Source: Candidatus Woesearchaeota archaeon
GTDB lineage: Archaea > Nanoarchaeota > Nanoarchaeia > Woesearchaeales > UBA11576
DNA length: 10,052 nucleotides
Assembly (NCBI GenBank): GCA_013331125.1
Contig: DUGW01000011.1
Span: 880-10,931, forward strand
Direction of reading: 5' to 3'
Below the pieces are notes generated by a model. The model was not told the origin of the DNA. It saw only the letters and a list, made by a program, of their open reading frames with translations, and made no database searches. The position numbers and the translations under genes are program-made. Position 1 is the stretch's first letter; each line of letters begins with the position of its first letter. This document shows, in pieces, positions 1 through 5,011 of the stretch.

Positions 1-132
1 GCAGCACAAGAACCAACTCCCTGGATGGGGATATATGAAAGGATCAGCGTATTCTCTCCGATGATATGGATGTCAGTCCTGGCAGTCATCCTTATCAGAA
101 AAAAGGAGAACAAAATCCGTTTAAAAAAATAA
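1..132 (+). CDS. C-terminal fragment of a membrane protein, DUF998-like (partial)
   Basis: The first frame is open from base 1 to a TAA at 130-132 and gives the last 43 residues of a protein that begins outside the window. The fragment has a short motif PWMGIYERIS followed by a hydrophobic stretch (about residues 20-33, MIWMSVLAVILI) and a basic tail (RKKENKIRLKK). This resembles the last transmembrane helix and cytoplasmic tail of DUF998-type integral membrane proteins, where a 'G-x-x-E/Q-R-I' segment precedes the final helix. The assignment is from memory of the family pattern on a very short fragment, so the membrane-protein call is firmer than the family name. No function can be given. 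Confidence 0.55.
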   Translation, partial: AAQEPTPWMGIYERISVFSPMIWMSVLAVILIRKKENKIRLKK

Positions 133-163
133 AAGACCACGGGCTAAAGCCTGAAGCAAATAA

Positions 164-171
164 TTTATATA
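164..171 (+). promoter_or_regulatory. TATA box for the 195-599 lipoprotein gene
   Basis: TTTATATA starts 31 nt before the ATG at 195 and only 22 nt before the alternative GTG at 186. The same 8-mer at the same 31-nt distance precedes the 7944 gene. The spacing supports a leaderless transcript starting at ATG 195. Confidence 0.7.
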
Positions 172-194
172 GACATCCTACATAGGTGTATGGT

Positions 195-599
195 ATGAAG
201 GCAGCATGTATCATCTTATTTCTGCTCGGGCTGTCCCTGATAGCAGGATGCGGCAGCCAGGAGACACCTGACCAGGCAACGCCATCCAAGACCCAACTCG
301 CGGACAGGACGGACTGTGATATCCTCAAGAGCAATGTCACAGAGCTGATCAAAGGGCTCGAGACCTGCACAGATGACACTGACTGCATCATCGATACGAA
401 AGTCGGTCTGGTATGCCCATTCGGATGCGTATTCATCAGGAGCAGCCAATACGACGAGGAAAAGGTATCTGAGGTCCAGAAACTGGTCGACAGGTATTAT
501 GAAGAGTGCCCTGTCTGTGAATACCAATGCGCGCCAGACCCACAGCCTGAAGATATCAGATGCGTAGAAAACAGATGCGTCGATACAAGATTCATTTAA
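195..599 (+). CDS. Cys-rich lipoprotein, function unknown
   Basis: A predicted secreted, lipid-anchored protein of 134 residues. The N-terminus is a lipoprotein signal: one Lys, a hydrophobic core (residues 4-16) and a lipobox-like LIAGC with the anchor Cys at residue 19. The mature part contains ten further Cys (41, 58, 64, 74, 78, 105, 108, 112, 123, 128), an even number consistent with about five disulfides outside the cell. Pattern pieces are C-x5-C, CPFGC, CPVC-x3-C and C-x4-C. Similar 'DxDC...CPFGC...C..C...C' proteins occur as uncharacterised lipoproteins in bacteria and archaea (from memory). ATG 195 is chosen over GTG 186, which would lie only 22 nt from the TATA box. The TAA stop at 597-599 overlaps the ATG of the next gene by one base, so translational coupling is likely. 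The biochemical role is not recognised. Confidence 0.75.
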   Translation: MKAACIILFLLGLSLIAGCGSQETPDQATPSKTQLADRTDCDILKSNVTELIKGLETCTDDTDCIIDTKVGLVCPFGCVFIRSSQYDEEKVSEVQKLVDRYYEECPVCEYQCAPDPQPEDIRCVENRCVDTRFI

Positions 600-985
600 T
601 GATGACAAAACTGCTCAAACCCAAAGACAGCAGATCATGGCGTGATTCTTATTACCATAGACTGTTCGGGCTGAAGGCTGCAAAGGAAGCAGAGAGAGTG
701 CTTCCTATCTTCGAGAAAGAATGCCCAAAAGATAATCGCCCACGCCAGGCAATAGAAGCAATAAAGGCCTGGGCAGAAGGCAAGAGAAAACTGGGGATGG
801 AAGAGGTGCGAAGGCTTTCACTCGGTTCACACGCAGCAGCACGCAAGGCAAAGAGTGATGCAGCAAGATTTGCAGCACGAGCTGCAGGACATGCAGTCGC
901 GACCTGGCACGTCCCAACCCACGCACTTGGCGCTCCGATGTATGCACAGAAAGCGATATGTGCTGATAAGTCTTCTAAATCATAG
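599..985 (+). CDS. Imm-5-like putative immunity protein
   Basis: A small soluble alpha-helical protein of 128 residues (127 if the adjacent ATG at 602 is used). The order of motifs matches the family annotated as 'putative immunity protein' (Imm-5-like domain): AERVLPIFE near residue 32, DNRPRQAIEAIKAWA at about 45-59, GSHAAARKA near 76-84, then an Ala-rich ARFAARAAGHA segment and HALGAPMYAQKA near the end. These proteins are predicted by domain association to neutralise a polymorphic toxin, but the biochemistry of this group is not established. The first ATG shares a base with the stop of the upstream Cys-rich lipoprotein and there is no clear SD, so re-initiation after that gene is likely. 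The frame stays open upstream to an ATG at 560, but that start lies inside the lipoprotein gene and adds 13 residues outside the family pattern. No recognisable toxin is encoded next to it. Confidence 0.7.
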   Translation: MMTKLLKPKDSRSWRDSYYHRLFGLKAAKEAERVLPIFEKECPKDNRPRQAIEAIKAWAEGKRKLGMEEVRRLSLGSHAAARKAKSDAARFAARAAGHAVATWHVPTHALGAPMYAQKAICADKSSKS

Positions 986-1015
986 TTTGAGAGTGCTTGC
1001 TTTGATAAAGAAACA

Positions 1016-1023
1016 TATTTAAA
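1016..1023 (+). promoter_or_regulatory. TATA box for the 1048-1392 membrane protein gene
   Basis: TATTTAAA, preceded by an AGAAAC BRE-like stretch, begins 32 nt before ATG 1048 and 26 nt before ATG 1042. The distance seen at the other leaderless genes here (30-34 nt) favours the ATG at 1048. Confidence 0.6.
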
Positions 1024-1047
1024 GAAGTCCAGCGATAAAAGATGAAA

Positions 1048-1392
1048 ATGAATAAGATATTAAACTCTTTAATCACCCCAAAAAGCTATCTTAACCTCCT
1101 TATTCTATTCCTGACCTGCATAGTGCTATTTGTCGTCGGGATCATCGCATTCTCTGTCGCTGTCTTTGTCATAGCATTCGTAGGGTCTTTGGCATTGGCC
1201 ATCTTCATATATCGATTTGCTGATCTCGATATCGGATCTTTCAAGATCGATACGTTCGGAGAAGCGATAATCGTCAGTATCGTAGGTACTTTCCTGTTGG
1301 CAATATTACTCTATCTGGTGAATAGACTGGCGGCAGCAGTCAAAACTCATGTATCGCTCCGCGCAGGAAAGTTCCGGCTAGGCAAAAAGTAA
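1048..1392 (+). CDS. Small integral membrane protein, function unknown
   Basis: A 114-residue membrane protein, with three predicted transmembrane helices at about residues 14-34, 36-56 and 72-97. A short polar loop (FADLDIGSFKIDTFGE) separates helices 2 and 3, and the C-terminal tail is basic (KTHVSLRAGKFRLGKK), which by the positive-inside rule would be cytoplasmic. I do not recognise the family. Two in-frame ATGs are six bases apart (1042 and 1048); I chose 1048 because of its distance from the TATA box, but 1042 is possible and adds only Met-Lys. There is no SD. It stands between two Cys-rich lipoprotein genes with its own promoter, so a shared role at the cell surface is only a guess. 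Confidence 0.65.
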   Translation: MNKILNSLITPKSYLNLLILFLTCIVLFVVGIIAFSVAVFVIAFVGSLALAIFIYRFADLDIGSFKIDTFGEAIIVSIVGTFLLAILLYLVNRLAAAVKTHVSLRAGKFRLGKK

Positions 1393-1426
1393 GATAGTTT
1401 CAACTCAAGTCAAAGCCTAATCAATA

Positions 1427-1434
1427 TTTATATA
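1427..1434 (+). promoter_or_regulatory. TATA box for the 1469-2479 lipoprotein gene
   Basis: TTTATATA begins 42 nt before the ATG. Using the 31-nt distance of the leaderless genes, transcription should begin around 1458, which puts the SD at 1457-1464 at the very 5' end of the message. Confidence 0.65.
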
Positions 1435-1456
1435 CTACCTCTACCCTATCATCTCC

Positions 1457-1464
1457 AAGGAGAT
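1457..1464 (+). promoter_or_regulatory. Shine-Dalgarno site fixing the start at 1469
   Basis: AAGGAGAT lies with its GGAG core six bases before ATG 1469. This is a strong SD, unlike the SD-less genes nearby, and it supports the chosen start. Confidence 0.75.
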
Positions 1465-1468
1465 AAAC

Positions 1469-2479
1469 ATGAAAATACACATAATATCAATCATCTTATT
1501 GGCGATAGTCCTTACAGGATGCCAACAAAAGCCGATAGGAGGGGACAGGGACGAGAATGGCTGTCTGGCCCCTGCAGGCTATTCCTGGGACAATGATGTC
1601 GGCGCATGCACAAGGAGCTGGGAACTGGATGCGCATGAAAAAGAAGTCGCAAAGACCGTCCTAGTGGTGCAAAGCTACAGCTCTTTCACCATCGTAAGCG
1701 TTGAAAAGATCGAAAACTGCGAAGATTGTTATGATGTCACCCTCCAAAGAAACCCTATCGATGAAGAGACAAAAAAAGAGATATACCTTAAACCGTATGT
1801 TGTCCCCTATAGAGAAGGGAGGATAGACCACTCATATGATGATAAGATAACAGGTTTTGATGAGTGTATAGCTGCCGGGTACCCTGTGATGGAAAGCTAC
1901 CCGAGGCAATGCAGGGCAGGCGACACGACCTTTACAGAAGCTGCCACGATATTCTGCACAGATGAACAGAGACAAGCAGAAGGATGCGATATGGAATACA
2001 ATCCTGTCTGTGGAGAGATCCTCCTGAATACGGGCGAGACCACCTATATGACTTTTGATGATTCCTGCAGCGCATGTTCAGCCATGAAATCAATTGCTTA
2101 CTCACCAGGCATATGCGAGGACAGACTCTTTGTCATATGCAAAGAAACAATAACCGGCTTTGACCCGAAAGAATATGCACAAAGCAATAATGGCATATGC
2201 GTCGAAAAGTGCCCTGAGGCTTTCGACACTTTCACAACACAGACAGGCATCCAGGTCTGTATACCGCATTATGGCGAGACAGAGATAGAGCAGTGGCCTA
2301 CATGCGATAAGTCGACTGAAACCTGCAAATGTGCAAGAGCCTATGAGACGACAGACGAGAAGCAGATAGATGATGCGAAATACAGATGCGTACCAGAGAA
2401 GTATTCTGAAAGGCTCCTTTTCAGAGGCGGGCTCGACAGTCTCGATGAACAGGGAGAACAATCAGTGATGATCGCTTAA
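1469..2479 (+). CDS. Large multi-module Cys-rich lipoprotein with a Kazal-like segment
   Basis: A predicted lipid-anchored surface protein of 336 residues. The signal peptide ends in the lipobox VLTGC with the anchor Cys at residue 18. The mature part carries 20 more Cys, grouped in small modules: GCLAPAGYSW...C (31-47); an NCEDCYDV pair (83-90); an AGYPVMESYPRQC segment (136-148), a short motif I recall from many uncharacterised DPANN and Patescibacteria proteins; a Kazal-like module (about 163-216) with Cys at 163, 173, 181, 200, 203 and 216, including the typical C-x7-C and NPVCG with a later C-x2-C; and a C-terminal Cys cluster (244-307). Kazal domains are protease inhibitors, but the spacing between Cys 181 and Cys 200 is longer than in classical ones, so inhibition is uncertain. 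The last 25 residues are charged and lack Cys. Extracellular disulfide bonding is inferred from the even Cys count. Confidence 0.75.
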   Translation: MKIHIISIILLAIVLTGCQQKPIGGDRDENGCLAPAGYSWDNDVGACTRSWELDAHEKEVAKTVLVVQSYSSFTIVSVEKIENCEDCYDVTLQRNPIDEETKKEIYLKPYVVPYREGRIDHSYDDKITGFDECIAAGYPVMESYPRQCRAGDTTFTEAATIFCTDEQRQAEGCDMEYNPVCGEILLNTGETTYMTFDDSCSACSAMKSIAYSPGICEDRLFVICKETITGFDPKEYAQSNNGICVEKCPEAFDTFTTQTGIQVCIPHYGETEIEQWPTCDKSTETCKCARAYETTDEKQIDDAKYRCVPEKYSERLLFRGGLDSLDEQGEQSVMIA

Positions 2480-2499
2480 TCGGCCGGAATCTACAGAAG

Positions 2500-2525
2500 A
2501 AAAATAAATGATTAGCGGTCAAAAA
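2500..2525 (-). terminator. Possible oligo-T terminator of the aminopeptidase gene
   Basis: On the minus strand, just past the TGA at 2540-2542, two T5 tracts occur (2525-2521 and 2504-2500). Archaeal RNA polymerase can terminate at such T runs without a hairpin. The signal is weak. Confidence 0.3.
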
Positions 2526-2539
2526 TGCCTGATCATGAC

Positions 2540-3571
2540 TCAGACTTTTCTTCTTGGGATGTATGTCTTGTTCACGTCTGGTATCACCCAATCCACATGG
2601 ATAGGGACATTGTTGGTGCCGCCCATACCTGCACTGTTGCCGTGAGCGAAATGCACAGTATTGACGATCTTCTCACCGACCAATGTGCTCCAACCATTCT
2701 TCCTGACATACTCAGCAGTTATGCTTAGGTTAGCACCTATGCCAAGTTCAGCAAGCACATTGTATCTCTCACCGCCGAAAACAAGTGAAGCGATGTTCTT
2801 CTCCACATACTCAGCACCTTCCGGAGCGACAGCACAGACCTCAGTTATGAGACCATCCTTGACAGTGAACCTAACATCATGCTCTGTGGGCTTTGCACCA
2901 CCCCAGCCTTTACGGGCGGTGAAATAACCCTTGGTCTTGGGACCCAAGACAGGGACACAGTATGCCTCACCAGCAGGAAGATTACCGAAATCACCAGGCC
3001 TGACCAACAGACCAGTATCGCCATGGATAAGGGCAGGGTCTGCCGGAACCTCGACGAGCATATCAGTGCCGAGGCCGCCCACCTGGACATAACCAGCGTC
3101 GCGCATCTTAGCTACGACATCATCGACACTCCTGGCAATGGCCTCATAATCAGCATCCATAGGCCCGCCAGGCTGGAACATGGTCATGGTAAAGGTAGGC
3201 ATGCTCGCGATCCTGGCCTGCTGTTCAGTAAGCCATTTCCTGAACGGAGTATGAGAAAGTGAGAAAGCAGTAGGCATGAAGACAACAGCGAATGGCCCTT
3301 CATCCTCAACCCTCTTGTACAGGGCAGGGACTGCATCCTGACCATGCATGGCTTTCTCGGGATCATAAGACATCAAGACAACATCAACACCATCACCAGC
3401 AAGAGTCTGATGCATCGCCTGGGTGACCTCAGATGAACGGGTAAAACCACCTTTACTGTCCTCTGGCAGACCCTCATGCCAATCCTGCTGCACGATAAGG
3501 ACCTTTTCACCTTTCTTGTAGCCCATATTGACAGACAATGTTTTCCTTATGACATCTTCGACTGAACTCAT
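2540..3571 (-). CDS. M29-family metal-dependent aminopeptidase (AmpS/aminopeptidase T type)
   Basis: A predicted cytosolic metallo-aminopeptidase of 343 residues that removes N-terminal residues from peptides. Conserved M29 landmarks occur in order: GNLPAGEAYCVP (196-207, candidate ligand Glu202), AELGIGAN (274-281, Glu275), VHFAHG (306-311, His307) and HVDW (325-328, His325 and Asp327). These are the positions expected for the two-metal centre and catalytic Glu of the family. Classical M29 enzymes have about 400 residues; this one is shorter, with only 17 residues between His307 and His325, as in the shorter archaeal/Thermotoga-type members. The start is supported by the SD at 3578-3583 and by an N-terminus (MSSVEDVIRKTLSV) that runs into the family pattern (GEKVLIV). 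No signal peptide is seen. The annotation 'leucyl aminopeptidase' would be usual, but substrate preference cannot be read from sequence. Confidence 0.85.
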   Translation of the reverse strand: MSSVEDVIRKTLSVNMGYKKGEKVLIVQQDWHEGLPEDSKGGFTRSSEVTQAMHQTLAGDGVDVVLMSYDPEKAMHGQDAVPALYKRVEDEGPFAVVFMPTAFSLSHTPFRKWLTEQQARIASMPTFTMTMFQPGGPMDADYEAIARSVDDVVAKMRDAGYVQVGGLGTDMLVEVPADPALIHGDTGLLVRPGDFGNLPAGEAYCVPVLGPKTKGYFTARKGWGGAKPTEHDVRFTVKDGLITEVCAVAPEGAEYVEKNIASLVFGGERYNVLAELGIGANLSITAEYVRKNGWSTLVGEKIVNTVHFAHGNSAGMGGTNNVPIHVDWVIPDVNKTYIPRRKV

Positions 3572-3577
3572 GTTAAC

Positions 3578-3583
3578 ACCTCC
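3578..3583 (-). promoter_or_regulatory. Shine-Dalgarno site of the aminopeptidase gene
   Basis: GGAGGT on the minus strand, six bases before the ATG at 3571 and inside a longer GAGGAGGTG. It is the strongest SD in the window and fixes the start. Confidence 0.8.
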
Positions 3584-3644
3584 TCACCCTCAAGAAATAC
3601 TGAGGTCTATAACTGCCTCTTTTTGGAAGATGATGACCCCTGGA

Positions 3645-3652
3645 TATATAAA
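3645..3652 (-). promoter_or_regulatory. TATA box of the aminopeptidase gene
   Basis: TTTATATA read on the minus strand. With the usual 31-nt distance, transcription would begin near 3621, giving a leader of about 50 nt, much longer than those of its neighbours. The leader contains the SD and a small inverted repeat (3588-3605). Confidence 0.6.
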
Positions 3653-3679
3653 ATTTGCTTTGTGCCGACCGCCCAGCAT

Positions 3680-3687
3680 GTTTAAAT
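3680..3687 (+). promoter_or_regulatory. TATA box of the 3713 membrane protein gene
   Basis: GTTTAAAT begins 33 nt before ATG 3713, consistent with a leaderless transcript. It lies 27 bp from the divergent TATA box at 3645-3652, so the two promoters share one short control region. Confidence 0.6.
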
Positions 3688-3712
3688 ATATGCGTCAATA
3701 ATTGGTATTGCG

Positions 3713-4102
3713 ATGAAGAAAAAAGTAGAAAAATTCATCTACTGGGCACCAAGGATGATGTCAATCCTGTTTGCCTGCTTCCTCGCACTGATGTCTTTGG
3801 ATGTATTCTCGATGGAAGCGAGTTTCTGGGAGATCGCATTGGCATTCTTCATGCACAACACCCCAGTATATATCCTTGCAGCGATAATAATAATAGCCTG
3901 GAAGCGGGAGCTCGTCGGCGCTGTCGGTTTCATACTTGCAGGCTTCATATACGCCGGCCTCGTGCTCAATACGATGCGCGAGACAGGTTTCGAGTGGTAT
4001 TACCTGGCATGGGTAGGCCAGATATCTGGCATCGCTTTCTTCGTCGGCATACTGTTCTTTTTAGGGTGGTACAGGAAGAGCAAGAAAGATAACTCTATCT
4101 AA
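3713..4102 (+). CDS. DUF7670-like four-helix membrane protein
   Basis: A 129-residue integral membrane protein with helices at about residues 14-32, 42-62, 67-85 and 98-119, and a basic tail (RKSKKD). The spaced motifs SLDVF (28-32), FFMHNTP (45-51) and IAWKRELVG (61-69) match a widespread family of small uncharacterised membrane proteins with the pattern 'LDVF...lMHliPt...iAWkwe.vG', which I believe is DUF7670. The function is unknown for the family. The start is set by the TATA spacing and by the basic N-terminus (MKKKVEK); no SD is present. The gene faces the cold-shock operon tail to tail, with 45 bases between the stop codons. Confidence 0.7.
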   Translation: MKKKVEKFIYWAPRMMSILFACFLALMSLDVFSMEASFWEIALAFFMHNTPVYILAAIIIIAWKRELVGAVGFILAGFIYAGLVLNTMRETGFEWYYLAWVGQISGIAFFVGILFFLGWYRKSKKDNSI

Positions 4103-4123
4103 CAGGCATCATAATAAAAGAAG

Positions 4124-4141
4124 AAAAAAAACATCAAAAAA
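4124..4141 (-). terminator. Oligo-T terminator of the cold-shock operon
   Basis: Just past the stop of the cold-shock gene (TAG at 4150-4148), the minus strand carries T6 (4141-4136) and T8 (4131-4124), with further T-rich sequence beyond. Archaeal transcription ends efficiently on such T runs. No hairpin is needed or seen. Confidence 0.55.
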
Positions 4142-4147
4142 TATCTA

Positions 4148-4354
4148 TTAGTCTGCAGAAGCTTCAGCCTTCCTGACTCTGACGGCCTTAAGCCCTCTAT
4201 CGCCCTGTTCGACATCAAATTCGACTGGGTCGTTGTCATTAAGGGAGACGCCCTCATTAAGTCCTGTCTGATGCACAAAGTACTCCTTGCCATCTTCGCC
4301 GGCTATGAAGCCGAATCCTTTCATATTGTTGAAAAATTTAACTGTTCCTTTCAT
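4148..4354 (-). CDS. cspA: Cold-shock domain protein (CspA family)
   Basis: A 68-residue single cold-shock domain protein, the normal family length. It binds single-stranded RNA and DNA through a five-strand OB fold and is thought to act as an RNA chaperone. The nucleic-acid-binding motifs are clear: RNP1 as KGFGFI (12-17) and RNP2 as YFVHQT (25-30), preceded by the family opening MKGTVKFFN. The C-terminus ([10 protein letters not shown]) is the usual variable end. The SD GGAGGA (4366-4361 on the minus strand) is six bases before the ATG. No TATA box is visible directly upstream, where the next gene ends 47 bases away, so it is probably co-transcribed with the two zinc-ribbon genes. The intervening RNA can form two mutually exclusive hairpins next to the SD, which suggests post-transcriptional control. 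Cold-shock proteins are common in bacteria and patchy in archaea. Confidence 0.9.
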   Translation of the reverse strand: MKGTVKFFNNMKGFGFIAGEDGKEYFVHQTGLNEGVSLNDNDPVEFDVEQGDRGLKAVRVRKAEASAD

Positions 4355-4360
4355 TTTATT

Positions 4361-4366
4361 TCCTCC
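4361..4366 (-). promoter_or_regulatory. Shine-Dalgarno site of the cold-shock gene
   Basis: GGAGGA on the minus strand with six bases to the ATG. It directly follows the hairpin at 4368-4390, with a single base between them. Confidence 0.8.
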
Positions 4367-4367
4367 A

Positions 4368-4404
4368 ATCAGATAGACTTACTATCTGATGATGAATATC
4401 ATCA
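4368..4404 (-). promoter_or_regulatory. Two overlapping hairpins in the leader of the cold-shock gene
   Basis: Hairpin A (4368-4390) has a perfect 9-bp stem, ATCAGATAG paired with CTATCTGAT, and a 5-base loop. Hairpin B (4387-4404) has a perfect 7-bp stem, TGATGAT paired with ATCATCA, and a 4-base loop. They share bases 4387-4390, so both cannot form in full. In the RNA, B comes first and begins at the stop codon of the 53-residue zinc-ribbon gene; A then ends one base before the SD. This arrangement could control ribosome access, mark an RNA processing site or protect the downstream message. Function is inferred; the pairing is read directly. Confidence 0.55.
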
Positions 4405-4563
4405 ACGCCTGAAACCTCTCCTTTTCTGCCTTGTAGGCTCCATCTCAATTTCACCTGAACCGCACTTCTTGCAGGTCACTGTCTTTAGAGGTCTGGACAT
4501 CTTTCCATGAGAATAATTCCTACGGACCTTCATACTAGTCCCTCTGCATCTTTTACACATCAT
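4402..4563 (-). CDS. Small zinc-ribbon protein, 53 residues
   Basis: A very short ORF between two related small genes, encoding a basic protein with two CxxC pairs: CKRC (residues 3-6) and CKKC (31-34). The 24-residue interval and high Lys/Arg content (including the tail RQKRRGFRR) suggest one zinc ribbon that contacts nucleic acid or the ribosome. I do not recognise a named family. The start is the first of two adjacent ATGs (4563, 4560); a GGGGGT stretch (4576-4571 on the minus strand) sits seven bases upstream as a possible SD, and the upstream gene ends 18 bases away, so it is likely in the same operon. The TGA (4404-4402) forms the beginning of hairpin B in the cold-shock leader. The paired Cys motifs and the tight gene spacing make it likely to be real despite its size. 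Confidence 0.65.
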   Translation of the reverse strand: MMCKRCRGTSMKVRRNYSHGKMSRPLKTVTCKKCGSGEIEMEPTRQKRRGFRR

Positions 4564-4581
4564 ATCGCATACCCCCAAAAA

Positions 4582-4803
4582 TCAAAATTTATTCGGCCTA
4601 TGCTTGGGATAACATTCCCGGCAATATACAGGCCGCCCATCCTTAGGCTTAAAAGGCACTTCACATTCCTTCCCGCAATCAGAACACACTGCTTTGTTAA
4701 GCTCCTTGAATTCCTGCATAGCACCCCCTCTACTGAAGATGCTGTACTTCTCAAGATCAGCAGGCACAGTGCTATTCCTTGTTTTCTTGAAATTCTTCTT
4801 CAT
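4582..4803 (-). CDS. CxxC-x17-CxxC domain zinc-binding protein
   Basis: A 73-residue protein whose C-terminal half holds CSDC, exactly 17 residues, then CREC, with the conserved interior VPFKP and GRPVYC. This is the CxxC-x17-CxxC domain (TIGR04272 type), a presumed zinc ribbon found in many archaea and candidate-phylum bacteria, often at the end of a low-complexity basic N-terminus as here (MKKNFKKTRNS). Its role is unknown; nucleic-acid binding is inferred from the basic charge and from the neighbouring cold-shock and zinc-ribbon genes. Two starts are possible. ATG 4803 gives the full form but has only a weak upstream purine stretch; ATG 4719 gives a 45-residue core and is preceded by GAGGGGGTG, a much better SD. 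Both keep the zinc domain. No convincing TATA box was found upstream of 4803. It is probably first in the operon with the 53-residue zinc ribbon and the cold-shock gene. Confidence 0.75.
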   Translation of the reverse strand: MKKNFKKTRNSTVPADLEKYSIFSRGGAMQEFKELNKAVCSDCGKECEVPFKPKDGRPVYCRECYPKHRPNKF

Positions 4804-4903
4804 TTTCTTCTAACTTCCAACAGTAAAAACAACTAGAAACACTCAAACTTGAACAATACAAGAATGAACATATCCCAATTATTGACCTAAAGAATCGCTG
4901 AAG

Positions 4904-4913
4904 TTTTATAAAT
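4904..4913 (+). promoter_or_regulatory. TATA-like box in the 4804-5011 intergenic region
   Basis: TTTTATAAAT, preceded by a purine-rich TGAAG, is a good archaeal TATA box on the plus strand. Transcription would begin near 4935. The only ORF it could serve is the 16-codon frame at 4949-4999, because the next plus-strand gene starts 700 bases away behind its own promoter. It may also drive a short RNA. Confidence 0.45.
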
Positions 4914-4948
4914 GCTTCTGTTTTAAGGGCAATAATCAGGTATTTAGC

Positions 4949-4999
4949 ATGAAAAACAGGGCAGTTATTGAAACAAATCCAAATCCTGAAGTGATTTAG
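4949..4999 (+). pseudogene. 16-codon ORF, possible queF-type N-terminal remnant or short peptide
   Basis: A short frame runs from ATG 4949 to TAG 4997-4999 and encodes MKNRAVIETNPNPEVI. It follows a good TATA box at 4904-4913 and an AGGT stretch at 4938-4941. The segment IETNPNPE recalls the N-terminal 'ETFPNP' signature of QueF-type 7-cyano-7-deazaguanine reductases, but the bases after the stop show none of the later QueF motifs in any frame. It could be a decayed gene end, a leader-like peptide or chance. The 4804-5011 stretch otherwise contains nothing I can identify. Confidence 0.2.
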
Positions 5000-5011
5000 G
5001 CATAGAGATGG

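Noticed and set aside
560..598. An upstream start for the immunity-like gene
   Set aside because: It lies inside the lipoprotein gene, adds 13 residues outside the family pattern, and a TAATG junction at 597-601 gives a simpler coupled start.
95..608. Two long open frames on the minus strand opposite the first lipoprotein and its promoter
   Set aside because: They run antisense to a gene with a signal peptide, lipobox and paired Cys, one covers the TATA box at 164-171, and their translations show no domain.
2102..2461. A 119-residue minus-strand frame within the large lipoprotein gene
   Set aside because: The sense frame has clear Cys modules; the antisense product is a shadow, with no SD or TATA box.
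2661..3262. Plus-strand open frames across the aminopeptidase gene
   Set aside because: They lie opposite a well-supported M29 enzyme with all metal-site motifs on the minus strand.
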